NCBI RefSeq assembly: GCF_029023785.1
Contig: NZ_CP118955.1
Span: 2,034,501 to 2,098,500 of the forward strand
Reading direction: 5' to 3'
Length of the DNA stretch: 64,000 bases
From: Enterococcus faecium
Lineage (GTDB): Bacteria > Bacillota > Bacilli > Lactobacillales > Enterococcaceae
In this document: positions 36,707-46,950 of the stretch, one piece after another
Position numbering within the stretch: the first letter of the stretch is position 1
Layout of the letters: each line of letters begins with the position of its first letter
Notes under the pieces: model-generated
Database searches by the model: none
Told to the model about the DNA's origin: nothing
The model's input: the letters and a program-made list of their open reading frames with translations, nothing else
Made by a program: the position numbers and the translations under genes

Positions 36707-38059
36707 ATGGGAATACGCAGTCATTTTGCGATTGCAGTTGGAAAAACGTCGCAATGGGCATTAAAAACTTTTTTTAAAGGCGGATCAAGTTTACCAGGTA
36801 AACTAGCGCTGAAAGTCGATCCACATATACTAGATAGTTTGGCAAAAGACTACCAAGTCGTCGTTGTCACCGGAACAAACGGTAAAACATTGACTACCGC
36901 TTTAACAGTCAATATTTTGCGCCAGCAATTCGATGAAGTTCTAACCAACCCTACTGGTGCGAATATGGTACAGGGAATTGTATCGACTTTCTTGCAGGCA
37001 AAACCAAAAAAAGGACAGAAAAAGTTTGCTGTCCTAGAAATAGATGAAGCAAGTTTGAGCAAAGTCACAGAATATATGAAACCAGAACTGTTCTTATTTA
37101 CAAATATTTTCCGTGATCAAATGGATCGGTATGGAGAAATCTATACGACCTATAAAATGATTGTAGACGGTGCCGCAAAGTCACCAAATGCAACGATTAT
37201 CAGTAACGGTGATTCACCAATCTTCAATTCTATCGAAACAGTCAATCCTAGAAAATATTATGGCTTTGACCATGAAGAAGATCGTGAACAAATGGCTCAT
37301 TACAATACAGACGGTGTCTTATGTCCAAATTGTCATCACATCTTGCATTATAAAATGATCACTTATGCAAACTTAGGGAAATATTACTGTCCAAATTGTG
37401 ACTTCAAACGTCCTGAATTGGATTATCGATTAACTGATATGGTACGGATGGACAATGTGTCAGCAGATTTCGTGATCGATGGTCATGAATACGGAATCGA
37501 AGTTGGCGGTATGTATAATGTCTACAATGCTTTAGCAGCTACTGCAGTGGCAGAGTACTTCAATGTCGATCCTGATAAAATCAAACAAGGTTTAGGATAT
37601 GACGAGAAAGTATTCGGCCGACAAGAAGTCATCAATATCAATGGGAAAAAATGTACATTAGTACTTGTCAAAAATCCTGTAGGTATCAATCAAGTAATCG
37701 ATATGATTGGTCTAGCTCCTTATCCATTTTCTTTAGTGGCTTTATTAAATGCCAATTACGCAGACGGAATCGATGTCAGCTGGATTTGGGATGGTAATTT
37801 TGAAAACTTTGCCGATATGGATATCCCAGCTGTTATTTCTGGAGGAGACCGTCATACAGATATGACTTTACGTCTAAAAGTTGCCGGGATTCCAGAAAAT
37901 AAATTGACAGAAACAAAAGAATTACCAGAAGTAATCGAAAAAATCAAAGAATTGCCAACTGAGCATGTCTATATTTTAGCTACTTACACTGCTGTATTGC
38001 AGCTTCGTAAAGAACTAGCTGCTCAAGGATTTATCAAAGGAGGAATGAACCGTGGCTAA
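36707..38059 (+). CDS. murT: Lipid II isoglutaminyl synthase subunit MurT
   Basis: With GatD, this Mur-ligase-like enzyme amidates the D-Glu of lipid II to D-isoglutamine, a step needed for efficient cross-linking in Gram-positive walls. The 450-residue protein has the Mur ligase ATP-binding motif [13 protein letters not shown] (about residue 50). A four-cysteine zinc ribbon (CPNCHHI ... YCPNCDF, about 205-230) is specific to MurT, and a C-terminal DUF1727 region follows. TTGGAGG lies 6 bases upstream. It overlaps gatD by 8 bases. Confidence 0.95.
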   Translation: MGIRSHFAIAVGKTSQWALKTFFKGGSSLPGKLALKVDPHILDSLAKDYQVVVVTGTNGKTLTTALTVNILRQQFDEVLTNPTGANMVQGIVSTFLQAKPKKGQKKFAVLEIDEASLSKVTEYMKPELFLFTNIFRDQMDRYGEIYTTYKMIVDGAAKSPNATIISNGDSPIFNSIETVNPRKYYGFDHEEDREQMAHYNTDGVLCPNCHHILHYKMITYANLGKYYCPNCDFKRPELDYRLTDMVRMDNVSADFVIDGHEYGIEVGGMYNVYNALAATAVAEYFNVDPDKIKQGLGYDEKVFGRQEVININGKKCTLVLVKNPVGINQVIDMIGLAPYPFSLVALLNANYADGIDVSWIWDGNFENFADMDIPAVISGGDRHTDMTLRLKVAGIPENKLTETKELPEVIEKIKELPTEHVYILATYTAVLQLRKELAAQGFIKGGMNRG

Positions 38060-38750
38060 TTATGAACTCAATATCGCCCACCTTTATGGAAATTTGATGA
38101 ACACATATGGTGATAACGGAAACCTTTTGATGTTGAAATATATAGCAGAAAAAATGGGGGTTTCTTGCCATACGGAGATCGTTAGTATACATGAACCTTT
38201 TGATGCTGATAAATATGACTTGGTTTTCTTTGGCGGTGGTCAAGACTTTGAGCAATTAATCATTTCAAAAGACATCCAGAAAAAGAAAGATTCTTTGATC
38301 AACTATATCGAAAATGATGGCGTCATGTTAGCCATTTGTGGTGGCTACCAATTGCTAGGTCACTACTACATGGGAGCTAATGGAGAAAAGATCCAAGGAA
38401 TCAGTGCACTGGATCACTACACGTTAAGTCAGGAAAATAACCGGTTTATCGGTGATATCGTTATCCATAACGAAGAATTCAATGAAACTTATTATGGATT
38501 TGAAAACCACAATGGTCGGACTTTCTTAGGTGAAGGTGAACGACCTTTGGGGAAAGTGGTACAAGGTCAAGGAAATAATGGTGAAGACCAATCTGAAGGT
38601 GTCATTTACCGAAATGTCTTCGGTTCTTATTTCCATGGACCTATCCTTGCAAGAAATGAGAACCTGGCAGCTCGTTTGATCCGCCTAGCTTTAGAACAAC
38701 GTTACGGTAAAGAATTGGATCTGCCCTATCTTGAAGGACAAACAGCCTAG
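38052..38750 (+). CDS. gatD: Lipid II isoglutaminyl synthase glutaminase subunit GatD
   Basis: This class I glutamine amidotransferase supplies ammonia to MurT. The 232-residue protein starts at GTG 38052, inside the end of murT, with AAAGGAGG upstream. The catalytic Cys96 is in [15 protein letters not shown], and the later His in [10 protein letters not shown] together with the CobB/CobQ-like fold fits GatD. The overlap and shared operon point to equimolar production of the complex. A GTGACA-core terminator follows. Confidence 0.95.
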   Translation: MANYELNIAHLYGNLMNTYGDNGNLLMLKYIAEKMGVSCHTEIVSIHEPFDADKYDLVFFGGGQDFEQLIISKDIQKKKDSLINYIENDGVMLAICGGYQLLGHYYMGANGEKIQGISALDHYTLSQENNRFIGDIVIHNEEFNETYYGFENHNGRTFLGEGERPLGKVVQGQGNNGEDQSEGVIYRNVFGSYFHGPILARNENLAARLIRLALEQRYGKELDLPYLEGQTA

Positions 38751-38756
38751 TTATTC

Positions 38757-38802
38757 GAAAAAGGGGAATGTGACAAAAATTTCGTCACATTCCCCTTTTT
38801 CG
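38757..38802. terminator. GTGACA-core bidirectional terminator, copy 6
   Basis: AAGGGGAATGTGAC (38761-38774) pairs with GTCACATTCCCCTT, with A- and T-runs on both sides. It separates the convergent gatD and mtlD genes. Confidence 0.9.
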
Positions 38803-38811
38803 TATCCTATT

Positions 38812-39963
38812 TTAAGCGACTTGCTTGGCATAACGGTTCACGTTTTGCTTGATATTCCCGATTGTTTTCGGATCATTGATTCCTGTGACTTCTTGAATCA
38901 ATTGTTCCAAGTTTTCATGGATCTTCATTTCATGCAATTGACGGCTTTGTTCATCTTCAGGATCATAGTAATTAAAAATAATCCCCATTGTTGCCGTCAA
39001 ATGTGGGCAAGTCAAGTTATGTTCTTGTAGTTCTCTCACTGGACGTGTAAATCTTTCTTGATAACCTAACTTACGTAATGGTGTCCGAGCGACACGTGTG
39101 ATCGCATCAGAGATATTTTTGTTTTGGAAGCGATGAATGATTTTTTCAATATACGCATGATGCTGCTCTGCATCAAACCCCCATTTGGCAATCAGCAAAC
39201 TTCCTGTTTCCTGCAAAACTGATTTTAATTGTGCCACAACTAACGCATCTTGCATTGCTTCATCAATGGTCTGGTAACCTAACAAGGCACCTGTATAAGC
39301 GACAGTCGCATGACCAGTATTGACACTAAATAGTTTGCGTTCGATATATGGTTCTAGATCATCTACATATAAAACCCCTTTTAATTGGATTTTTTTATTT
39401 TTTCTTTGGCTATCGTCAATGACCCATTCTTTGAAAGGTTCCACTTGGACGAATAAAGGATCTTCATGGTGTTGTAATGGGACGATTCGATCGACTGCTG
39501 CATTTGGAAAGCCGATATATTTGTCAGTAAATGATGTTTCCGGAAGATATTTATACACTTCTTTTTCTAGAAATGCTGAACCGCCAATCATATTTTCACA
39601 GGCAATGATATCTAAAGATGTTGTGCTTCCTTCCTTTTCTCTTTCTTGGATACCTTTTGCAATCAACTCAGCAATAAAAGGTAAGATATTCGGGCCAATG
39701 GCGGTAGTAACTAAATCTGCTTCAGCGATTTCTTGGATTACTTTTTCTGGATTTGTTTGATTGTTGATTCCTTTGACATTTTTTACAGTGATTTTTTCTT
39801 TTGATTCATCTGCTAATTCGATTTCGTATTCTTTTCTTTCATTTAAAGCATCAATGATCGTGTGATTCACATCTACGAAAGTAATCTCAAATCCATTAGC
39901 TGCCAAAACCTCTCCAATAAATCCTCGACCGATATTTCCTGCACCAAAATGTACTGCTCTCAT
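38812..39963 (-). CDS. mtlD: Mannitol-1-phosphate 5-dehydrogenase
   Basis: This NAD-dependent enzyme converts mannitol-1-phosphate to fructose-6-phosphate, linking mannitol uptake to glycolysis. The 383-residue length is typical. The N-terminal nucleotide-binding motif is [15 protein letters not shown]. The catalytic region contains VDRIVPLQ and [16 protein letters not shown]. It is the last gene of mtlA-mtlF-mtlD, 12 bp after mtlF. It is the only hexitol-phosphate dehydrogenase in the window and so probably serves both PTS sets. Confidence 0.95.
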   Translation of the reverse strand: MRAVHFGAGNIGRGFIGEVLAANGFEITFVDVNHTIIDALNERKEYEIELADESKEKITVKNVKGINNQTNPEKVIQEIAEADLVTTAIGPNILPFIAELIAKGIQEREKEGSTTSLDIIACENMIGGSAFLEKEVYKYLPETSFTDKYIGFPNAAVDRIVPLQHHEDPLFVQVEPFKEWVIDDSQRKNKKIQLKGVLYVDDLEPYIERKLFSVNTGHATVAYTGALLGYQTIDEAMQDALVVAQLKSVLQETGSLLIAKWGFDAEQHHAYIEKIIHRFQNKNISDAITRVARTPLRKLGYQERFTRPVRELQEHNLTCPHLTATMGIIFNYYDPEDEQSRQLHEMKIHENLEQLIQEVTGINDPKTIGNIKQNVNRYAKQVA

Positions 39964-39975
39964 TTTTCTCTCTCC

Positions 39976-40413
39976 TTAAGCAATTGCTAGATTTTCCGTT
40001 ACTTCTTCTTTGCTGAGCGCGTCTGCTAGCTGGACAACATTGTCCATATCACTGCAATAAAGTGCGATTTGCTGTACAAGTTGCAAATGCTCATCTCCGA
40101 CTCCTGCAATACCGAACAAAACAGTCGCAATCTTTTCTTCTTCTTCGGTACCAAAATCTACACCATCTGGTACTTGAACGACACAGATGCCGGATTTTTT
40201 CACATATTTTTTTGCTTCATCTGTTCCATGAGGAATCGCGATAAAATTCCCCATATAAACAGATAACATTTTGTCTCTATCTACCATGGCATCGATATAT
40301 TCCTCATCAACGCACCCTGCTTCTACAAGCATCTGACCGCAATAGCGGATCGCTTCTTCTTTGGTTTTAAAAGATCGATTGAGCTCGATCATGTCGAATG
40401 GCAAACTTTGCAT
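39976..40413 (-). CDS. mtlF: PTS mannitol transporter subunit IIA
   Basis: This soluble phosphocarrier passes phosphate from HPr to the EIIB domain of the mannitol permease. The 145-residue protein of the fructose/mannitol EIIA family (PTS_EIIA_2) has the phosphorylatable His in [16 protein letters not shown] (about residue 62). GGAGG precedes the start. It sits between mtlA and mtlD in one operon. A paralogue lies at 44465 with the same ALPHGTD motif. Confidence 0.94.
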   Translation of the reverse strand: MQSLPFDMIELNRSFKTKEEAIRYCGQMLVEAGCVDEEYIDAMVDRDKMLSVYMGNFIAIPHGTDEAKKYVKKSGICVVQVPDGVDFGTEEEEKIATVLFGIAGVGDEHLQLVQQIALYCSDMDNVVQLADALSKEEVTENLAIA

Positions 40414-40427
40414 GCTGTTTTCCTCCC

Positions 40428-42194
40428 TTAAGCTGTCTGTTTCAAATATTGTGCAATCGATTCGTATTTTTGCGGATTGACCATGCTGTTGACTGATAAA
40501 TGAATGGATTGAGGTGCAGCCATCTGTACTTTTTCCGCTAAACTTTCTTTGGCTACGATCAGTGAATCAGGTTCATCTTTTAAATCTTGGATATTGACTT
40601 TTCTTAACGGGATAGTTAAATGGTTCTTGTCTAATATATCTTTGAGCACGGTCATCCCCATTGTTGCTGATCCGGAACGATCATCGTGGACAAGTAGAAT
40701 CTCTTTGATTTGTTTGATGTTTGCTGAAAGAAACTCTTCTGCTGGCTCATTCTCAATTTCAGAAACTGATGTTTTCTGCTTGCTGCTTAATTCTTGAATG
40801 ATTTCATCATATCGAGGTGAATTCAAAAAGTTTTCTACTGAGACAAAACGCGCGCTCGGTGCTTTTTGTTTTGCTCTTTCTTGTAGTTCGACCTGAGTAA
40901 CGATCAATGTATTCGAGTCATCTGTCAGTTGGCTGATTGCTTGATTGGTCACCGTTTGAGGCAAGTCTGCTTCCTGTACTTTTTTTCTCAAGATCGAAGC
41001 GCCCATCGCACTTGATCCCATTCCTGCATCACAAGCAAAAATGATTTTTTGTACGCCAGAGAATGTAGCTCCTTGAGGAATACCTTGGGCACCTTTGGAA
41101 GCTTGCTTAGCTGCCTTTGTCTCTTGAACAGATTTTTCGAAGTCTTCATTTGTATCTTTCGCATCCGCTTTCAAAATTACTGCAGAAATACCAAACGAAA
41201 CAGCTGCGGCAACAATCACGCCCAAAATAACAGGAAGGTAAGAATTGAACGGTGTCATCGCTAGAATCGCAATGATCGACCCTGGAGAAGCTGGCGCTCT
41301 TAGTCCAGCATCCATCAATTGGAAAATGAAACTTCCTGACATTCCTCCGCCTATAACTGATAAGAATAATAACGGTTTCATCATAACGTAAGGAAAATAG
41401 ATTTCATGGATCCCGCCTAAAAAGTGAATGATCATGGCTCCTGGTGCTGAAGATTTTGCTGCTCCTTTGCCAAACAAAGTAAAAGCAAGTAATACGCCAA
41501 GTCCTGGACCAGGATTTGCTTCAAGCAAGAATAGAATAGATTTTCCAGCCTCTGCTACTTGTTCAGTTCCCAATGGTGTCAAAATCCCATGATTGATTGC
41601 ATTATTCAAAAATAAGATTTTTGCTGGTTCAATAAAAATACTTGTCAATGGAATCAAATGGGCAGATAAAATGATCTCTACACCTTTTGCCATTGCTTGA
41701 GTCAATGCATCGACAACTGGACCAATCGCAGAAAAACCTAATAACGCTAATCCAAAACCGATAAGACCTGCTGAAAAATTATTGACTAGCATTTCAAAAC
41801 CGGATTTGATCCGTTTTTGGAATAGCTGATCAAATTTCTTGATGGCATATCCACCAAGAGGTCCCATGATCATCGCGCCTAGCATCATTGGAATATCTGT
41901 TCCGACAATCACACCCATCGTTGCAATTGCCCCAACAACTGATCCGCGGTCACCAGCAATTACTTTTCCGCCAGTATAACCGATCAATAAAGGAATCAGA
42001 TAAGTTAGCATTGGGCTTACCATGGTAGCGAAAGCCTCATTTGGTAAATAACCATCTGGGATAAATAGAGCCGTTAATACACCCCAGGCAATCAGTGCTC
42101 CAATATTTGGCATGACCATGCTTGATAAAGTACTGCCTAATTTTTGTACCCTCGCTTTTAGCGAAATGTTGTTTTTGGGAATCGTCCGTTCCAT
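40428..42194 (-). CDS. mtlA: PTS mannitol transporter subunit IICB
   Basis: This permease imports mannitol and phosphorylates it to mannitol-1-phosphate. I place the start at ATG 42194 (MERTIPKNN), with GGAGAGAGGGAG upstream; the longer reading to 42305 covers the operator. It has 588 residues. The EIIC domain has about eight helices (residues about 20-345) with the motif [11 protein letters not shown]. The EIIB domain has its phosphorylated Cys in [14 protein letters not shown] (about 385). A second EIIB-like segment follows (about 490 to the end) with [15 protein letters not shown], where the cysteine is replaced. It heads mtlA-mtlF-mtlD. Confidence 0.93.
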   Translation of the reverse strand: MERTIPKNNISLKARVQKLGSTLSSMVMPNIGALIAWGVLTALFIPDGYLPNEAFATMVSPMLTYLIPLLIGYTGGKVIAGDRGSVVGAIATMGVIVGTDIPMMLGAMIMGPLGGYAIKKFDQLFQKRIKSGFEMLVNNFSAGLIGFGLALLGFSAIGPVVDALTQAMAKGVEIILSAHLIPLTSIFIEPAKILFLNNAINHGILTPLGTEQVAEAGKSILFLLEANPGPGLGVLLAFTLFGKGAAKSSAPGAMIIHFLGGIHEIYFPYVMMKPLLFLSVIGGGMSGSFIFQLMDAGLRAPASPGSIIAILAMTPFNSYLPVILGVIVAAAVSFGISAVILKADAKDTNEDFEKSVQETKAAKQASKGAQGIPQGATFSGVQKIIFACDAGMGSSAMGASILRKKVQEADLPQTVTNQAISQLTDDSNTLIVTQVELQERAKQKAPSARFVSVENFLNSPRYDEIIQELSSKQKTSVSEIENEPAEEFLSANIKQIKEILLVHDDRSGSATMGMTVLKDILDKNHLTIPLRKVNIQDLKDEPDSLIVAKESLAEKVQMAAPQSIHLSVNSMVNPQKYESIAQYLKQTA

Positions 42195-42226
42195 TTTGTC
42201 TCTCCCTCTCTCCTTTTGATACTCTA

Positions 42227-42287
42227 ATTGTATCCGCTTACTAAAAAGAGAAATAGTCGTACTTTGGCACGAAACTTTGTGCCAAAG
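42227..42287 (-). promoter_or_regulatory. mtlA promoter with MtlR-type operator
   Basis: On the minus strand a -10 TACAAT (42232-42227) lacks a good -35. Upstream lies a perfect 9-bp inverted repeat CTTTGGCAC / GTGCCAAAG (42262-42270 and 42279-42287) with an 8-bp centre. It resembles the MtlR site TTGnCAC...GTGnCAA known in bacilli. A weak -35 with an upstream site fits an activator. Confidence 0.6.
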
Positions 42288-42457
42288 GTTTGAGTATGTC
42301 AGCAAAATAAAAAGATTTCGGTATCAGAAAACTTCAATTTTAAATAAAACTGTTATTTTAATTTTTTTATAATATGCAAACAATAACTTTTGTTAGCATT
42401 TAATTTAGATGTTTTTCATTCTATTATGTTATTAAATTTTATATTGGAGGCCTATCT

Positions 42458-43135
42458 ATGACATTACTGATCAAAAACATGAACATGAAACGTGGTAAAA
42501 AACGTGTGATTCGACAATTGAATCTTTTAGTAGAATCAGGAGAAGTAGCTGCTTTGATTGCCCCGAACGGATTTGGCAAAACAACTTTGCTGAATGGCAT
42601 TGCCCAACTGCTGCCAACAACTTATGATCAATTGTCCCTTCACAACATCTCTCCTACTGCTTATACAGATTATCGCCGGTCTTTCTTTTTTCTAGAATCA
42701 ACGAATCAGTTATCCGACTATCTATCGGCTGTTGATTATTTGACTTTGATCAAATACTATTGGCAGAGCAAAGTAGAATGCCAAACTGTTTTCCAACGAT
42801 TGAAGATGACTGAGTACCTTACTTTGCCGATTGGAAAAATGTCTCTAGGAATGAAACAACATGTCTTGCTTGCTGCTTACTTGATCAGTGATTCATCTGT
42901 CATGTTATTCGATGAACCGTTGAACGGATTAGACCCAGGAAGTATTGATATCTTGAATAGCCTCATCAGACAATGGCAGAAAGAGGGGAAGACGATTCTT
43001 CTTTCTTCCCACGCTATCGCGAATATCCAATCGATTTGTTCTAAAGCATGTTTTCTAAAAAATGGAGAAATCGTCACAGAATCCTCAAATATGGAAGAGA
43101 TTTTAGCTATTTATCGTAAATTATATGAGGTGTAA
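42458..43135 (+). CDS. ABC transporter ATP-binding protein
   Basis: This ATPase of a two-gene ABC exporter has 225 residues. Walker A reads APNGFGKTT (about residue 38, with Ala in place of the usual first Gly). The Q-loop is weak, the signature is MSLGMKQ (deviating from LSGGQ), Walker B is VMLFDEPLNGLDP and the H-loop is LLSSHAI. This pattern resembles ATPases of bacteriocin/lantibiotic self-protection and Na+-export type transporters (CcmA-like). TTGGAGG lies before the start. It is 2 bp upstream of its membrane partner. The substrate is unknown. Confidence 0.85.
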   Translation: MTLLIKNMNMKRGKKRVIRQLNLLVESGEVAALIAPNGFGKTTLLNGIAQLLPTTYDQLSLHNISPTAYTDYRRSFFFLESTNQLSDYLSAVDYLTLIKYYWQSKVECQTVFQRLKMTEYLTLPIGKMSLGMKQHVLLAAYLISDSSVMLFDEPLNGLDPGSIDILNSLIRQWQKEGKTILLSSHAIANIQSICSKACFLKNGEIVTESSNMEEILAIYRKLYEV

Positions 43136-43137
43136 CT

Positions 43138-44265
43138 ATGTCTTTACTTACATTTGAACGCAATCTCTTACTAAAAAACAAAGTAAACTTTTTATTTCCT
43201 CTATTGTTGGTCGTGCTCTTTGCATTCCCACTTTTTTTTGATCATAAACTTGCTTATACAGAATTCGATGAACTGAATCATAACTATGAAGAGATGCAAC
43301 GTTTGATTGAAACGTTGAAAGAAGATGAGAATGAGAAAGAATTTGTGGAAAGTTTAGAGAAAAGCAACAAACTGATCGAAGCAATCTTACATGCAAAAAA
43401 CACAGGGAATGTCCAGCAAATGGTCGAAGCAACTTATCATTATGAAAAAGATATACTGGATCGACTGATTTCTGGTCAAAGACAAGGAATTCCAATCATT
43501 GAACAACAAAAACGTGTCGAGTTGCTCCGTTATATGAAAGAACATCAGATCCAAAGATATTCTATTTTTGACTTGCCAGCGCATCTCCCTTTAGCAAATT
43601 ACTACGAAAATATTTTTTCAGGAATGATTTCTAGTTTTTTGATTTTATGTATAACCGCCTTGTTTCTTTCTTCCATCATCTCTTATGAAAAAAGAAAGCA
43701 GGTAATCTCTCTAGTCAATCTATTACCGGATAGTATGGTAAAGAAACATAGCATCCGTTTTACCATTTATTATGGTGCAGCTATGCTAAGTCTCGTGATG
43801 CCATTTTTGATCGTCTCTATACTAGTAATAATCAAAAATGGTTTGGGAGACTTCCGTTATCCTGTAGGAACGATCATTGGTCAGGAGATACGAATCCTTC
43901 CGATGTATGAGTATCTTTTCCAGAGCTTTCTGTTCCTGTTGTTGTGGGTGCTCTTTTTAAGTACAATCAGTTTTCTTCTATCTGCTTTATTTGAACATTC
44001 TCTAGTCAATCTTTTAGGTACACTTCTTTGTCTTTTCTTAGCAGAGTATCGCTTGTTTTCTTCGATTGGATGGATAGAATCAATCAGTCATTACTTGCCA
44101 ACTTCTTATGTTGATTTTCAAAATGTGATCATAGGAGGAGATATTTTCTCGCCACTAGCTTCAGAACAGGTTACTTTCATGAATGGTATCTTGACACTTG
44201 GTATATGGAGTATCGTTTTATTATTCATAGGTATGGGCACTATCTATATAAAAAAGAGCTATTAA
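43138..44265 (+). CDS. ABC transporter membrane subunit
   Basis: This membrane partner of the preceding ATPase has 375 residues. One N-terminal helix (about residues 15-32) is followed by a large charged, helical extracytoplasmic region (about 40-150, rich in Glu/Lys). Then come about five helices (about 160-370), an ABC-2/FtsX-unrelated layout seen in export permeases. No binding protein is encoded, which supports export. It sits between two mannitol PTS sets on the opposite strand and ends in a GTGACA-core terminator. Confidence 0.75.
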   Translation: MSLLTFERNLLLKNKVNFLFPLLLVVLFAFPLFFDHKLAYTEFDELNHNYEEMQRLIETLKEDENEKEFVESLEKSNKLIEAILHAKNTGNVQQMVEATYHYEKDILDRLISGQRQGIPIIEQQKRVELLRYMKEHQIQRYSIFDLPAHLPLANYYENIFSGMISSFLILCITALFLSSIISYEKRKQVISLVNLLPDSMVKKHSIRFTIYYGAAMLSLVMPFLIVSILVIIKNGLGDFRYPVGTIIGQEIRILPMYEYLFQSFLFLLLWVLFLSTISFLLSALFEHSLVNLLGTLLCLFLAEYRLFSSIGWIESISHYLPTSYVDFQNVIIGGDIFSPLASEQVTFMNGILTLGIWSIVLLFIGMGTIYIKKSY

Positions 44266-44280
44266 AACACAAAAATAATA

Positions 44281-44315
44281 GGGGCGGTGACAAAAACCTT
44301 GTCACCGTCCCCTAT
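44281..44315. terminator. GTGACA-core terminator, copy 7
   Basis: GGGGCGGTGACA pairs with TGTCACCGTCCCC; a T-rich CCTATTT follows on the plus strand. It lies 15 bp after the ABC membrane gene. Confidence 0.8.
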
Positions 44316-44330
44316 TTCAAATAAACGGTT

Positions 44331-44459
44331 TTCTAGAATAAATAGTTTTCAAAAGCTTGCATCCGCAGTAATAAGAACCTCCCAACAAAAATAGCTCCTC
44401 TTATTTTTATCTTGGTTGAAGTTATTACTTGATGCAAGGCAGCTTTTTTTACTGTGAAC
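44331..44459 (-). repeat. Hairpin repeat unit (subtype 3, diverged)
   Basis: Starting with ATAAACGGTTTTC and ending with a worn CTTTTTTTACTGTGAAC, this unit keeps the subtype 3 interior (AAAAGCTTGCATC, AATAGCTCCTC, TTATTACTTGATGCA). It is less well conserved than the copies at 5479 and 51988. It lies between the ABC genes and mtlF-2, again joined to a GTGACA-core hairpin. Confidence 0.75.
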
Positions 44460-44464
44460 ATTGG

Positions 44465-44905
44465 TTATATATGTCCATGTTCAAAAATCATTTGGACTTC
44501 TTCAATGGTTTCCGCATCACTGAGCGCCATTACTTGGTCGATGTCTGAACAGAAAAAGGCTAAATCTTGGAGCACCGCTAACTGATGTTCTTTTTTTAAA
44601 GCCACTACAAATAAGAGTGTCGCGATTTTTGGTTCCTCTTTTGTTCCAAAGTCCACACCATCAGGCACTTGGACTAAATAGATTCCTTCTTCTACTACTT
44701 CTTCATCTTTGTCAGTCCCATGTGGCAAGGCTACGAAATTCCCGATATAGACACTCGCTTTTTCTTGTCTTTCGATCATTGATTGGATATATGCCGGTTT
44801 GATTCCCCCTTGTTGGGTCATCCACTGGCCGATCTCGGTCAACGCTTCTTTCCAATTTTGATAGGATTGATCGAGCAATATTTTTTCTGCTGGTAGCTGT
44901 ATCAT
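44465..44905 (-). CDS. Second mannitol-type PTS subunit IIA
   Basis: This soluble PTS phosphocarrier of the EIIA-2 family has 146 residues. The active His is in NFVALPHGTDKDEEVV (about residue 65). It resembles the mtlF product at 39976 in length and layout (both contain [12 protein letters not shown] or [12 protein letters not shown]). It is the last gene of a set EIICB-MtlR-EIIA and follows mtlR by 10 bp. It probably phosphorylates the second EIICB; cross-talk with the first set is likely. Confidence 0.9.
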   Translation of the reverse strand: MIQLPAEKILLDQSYQNWKEALTEIGQWMTQQGGIKPAYIQSMIERQEKASVYIGNFVALPHGTDKDEEVVEEGIYLVQVPDGVDFGTKEEPKIATLLFVVALKKEHQLAVLQDLAFFCSDIDQVMALSDAETIEEVQMIFEHGHI

Positions 44906-44915
44906 CTTTTCACCT

Positions 44916-46949
44916 TCATTTCTTTATTTCTTCAATCAGGATTTTCGCTAACAACTGATAAACGATTTCTTTATTTCCTGAGCGGAAGATCTCGGTGTTC
45001 AAGTCATTCATGATGATTGCTCCACTGATCTTTCCTAAAAGAATCCCGTCTTTTTCTTGGATTGGCGAAGGCGCCAGCATAACTAACATACGGGACAAAT
45101 CGACTGGCTGTCTATCCATCCCTTCAATGGTCAACGGATGTTTCAAATTGAAAATACAAAAGATCGGTTTAGAAATCAATGAGCTGGATGTATGGAATAA
45201 CCCCATATTTGTATGAGGAATACCGATAGGTGCTTGTTCATATCGCTTAAGCAGCCGGCGATGAACCACCTCTTCATCCGTTACTAGTCCTTCAGGAAAA
45301 TAAGGAAATAAGCTGCGAATCGTTTCGGAAATCGTCTCAGGATTATCCAGTTCTTGGATAAAAAAACGACCGAGTAATTGATTGATTTGATCCATGAAAT
45401 GCATTGTTTCCTCATAAGTATCTTCTATCATCCACTCGTTATTGCTGTTATACGTAATTTTTTGCCTTTTTTTCTTCTCAATATGCGAAAAAGCTTCTTT
45501 TAGCTGCTTGACTTCATCTTCTAGCAGTAGCGGGGAGACTAAAATATATTTTCCACCGTATCCTGGTAAAATAGATGTAGAAATAACAACATCATATTCT
45601 TCTTGTAAATCGATTTTTTTTAAATCAGCAATCCGATAGAAATGAATTTGTTGGATGAAGGGAAAATACCTTTTCAATCGTAGTTCCAACATGCTAGTAG
45701 AAGCTAATCCACTTGGCGAAAATCCTGCAATACTGATATTGCTTTCTTTCGGACTTCGTTCCAATGAATTCGCAAAATGAAGGACCATATAAGCGATCTC
45801 TTCTTCGGATAATTTTTTTTCTTGAAAAATCCGCTCTACTGCTTTACGGATTGCATTCGCAACTTCCTCGTATTGAACCATGATTTTTTCTAAAATCGGA
45901 TTGGTCAGTGTCTCTTCTTGTAAAACGGCTCTTGAAAACACACCAGATAAATGAGTCAACAGCATTTTGTACAAAGTTTCATCTTCATAAAAATGGACAT
46001 TCGTCTCTTCACTTACTTCTTGAATCAGTTGTTTTACTAAATAAGCAAGCTGTGTATCGAACGTCTCTTCAAAGAAATTCTGATCAAATGAGTTCGTGAA
46101 GTCATTTAATAATCCTGCAAAAAAGACGATCTCATTTACTGGATAAAGTTGTTTTGTCTCAGAAGCGATCCGTGAAAACAATCGTTTAGCTGTCTGTAGT
46201 AATTCTTTGTTTGCCAGACTATTATATGTCTCATTTGTCAGTAAATGATTTTTAGTCACACGCTCCATCGTCAATGTCAGCATCAAAACCAAATGTTCAA
46301 GCTTTCTATCACTTAGATTGGTCTTTTTTTGGATCAATTCTTCCCCGATTACTTTGCGTGCAAGAGATAGATGTTGCGGATCAACGAATCGAAAAAAATA
46401 ATTCAGTGATGCATCGAAAGAAATACTATGAAAAAGTTCATATTCATTGATTTCTAATTCTAATACATTTGCTGTCAGAAGCCGGCGGTATTTTTCCGGT
46501 CCTTCGATCTCGTATCCCTGGTTCCGAATGATTTCCAAAGGCAGTTGGCGAATACTTTCTTCCAACTGTTTGATATCTGCATAAAAAGTGGTATTACTGA
46601 TGCGATATGATTCCATGAAATGAGCAAGACTCAACGGCTCTGTCGTCAGTAACAACTCGGCTAAAATCGCGTGTTGTCGTTTAGCAGTGGATAAGTCATT
46701 ACTTTTCCCATCTGTATTTTCTTTTAATTGCTCTAATACTTCTTCTGATGCCTCAATGACAAATGAGCCTCTAGCTGCTTTTTTCAAAGAAGCATTTACC
46801 GATTTCAATGAGACTTCAAGATTATCTAATTCGCGGTAAATAGTCCGTTTACTGACCTTCAATAAATTCATCATTTTTTGGATAGATACAGGTGACGGGC
46901 TACTGAGAAATTCTGCTAATAATTGTTTTTCTCTGGGCGATAAATACAT
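44916..46949 (-). CDS. mtlR: PRD-type transcriptional activator MtlR
   Basis: This sugar-responsive activator of mannitol genes has 677 residues in the standard MtlR order. An N-terminal HTH (VSIQKMMNLLKVSKRTIYREL) and a second winged helix come first. Two PRDs follow, with regulatory His in LVLMLTLTMERV-type and YMVLHFANSLER segments (about 230-400), then an EIIB-Gat-like domain (FSPSGLASTSMLELRLKR) and a C-terminal EIIA-like domain with His in IGIPHTNMGLFH. Phosphorylation at these domains sets activity. It lies 1 bp after the second EIICB stop. It probably acts on both mannitol sets. Confidence 0.93.
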   Translation of the reverse strand: MYLSPREKQLLAEFLSSPSPVSIQKMMNLLKVSKRTIYRELDNLEVSLKSVNASLKKAARGSFVIEASEEVLEQLKENTDGKSNDLSTAKRQHAILAELLLTTEPLSLAHFMESYRISNTTFYADIKQLEESIRQLPLEIIRNQGYEIEGPEKYRRLLTANVLELEINEYELFHSISFDASLNYFFRFVDPQHLSLARKVIGEELIQKKTNLSDRKLEHLVLMLTLTMERVTKNHLLTNETYNSLANKELLQTAKRLFSRIASETKQLYPVNEIVFFAGLLNDFTNSFDQNFFEETFDTQLAYLVKQLIQEVSEETNVHFYEDETLYKMLLTHLSGVFSRAVLQEETLTNPILEKIMVQYEEVANAIRKAVERIFQEKKLSEEEIAYMVLHFANSLERSPKESNISIAGFSPSGLASTSMLELRLKRYFPFIQQIHFYRIADLKKIDLQEEYDVVISTSILPGYGGKYILVSPLLLEDEVKQLKEAFSHIEKKKRQKITYNSNNEWMIEDTYEETMHFMDQINQLLGRFFIQELDNPETISETIRSLFPYFPEGLVTDEEVVHRRLLKRYEQAPIGIPHTNMGLFHTSSSLISKPIFCIFNLKHPLTIEGMDRQPVDLSRMLVMLAPSPIQEKDGILLGKISGAIIMNDLNTEIFRSGNKEIVYQLLAKILIEEIKK

Positions 46950-46950
46950 C

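Noticed and set aside
39320-39760. 146-codon frame on the plus strand
   Set aside because: Antisense to mtlD; no ribosome site and no recognisable domain.
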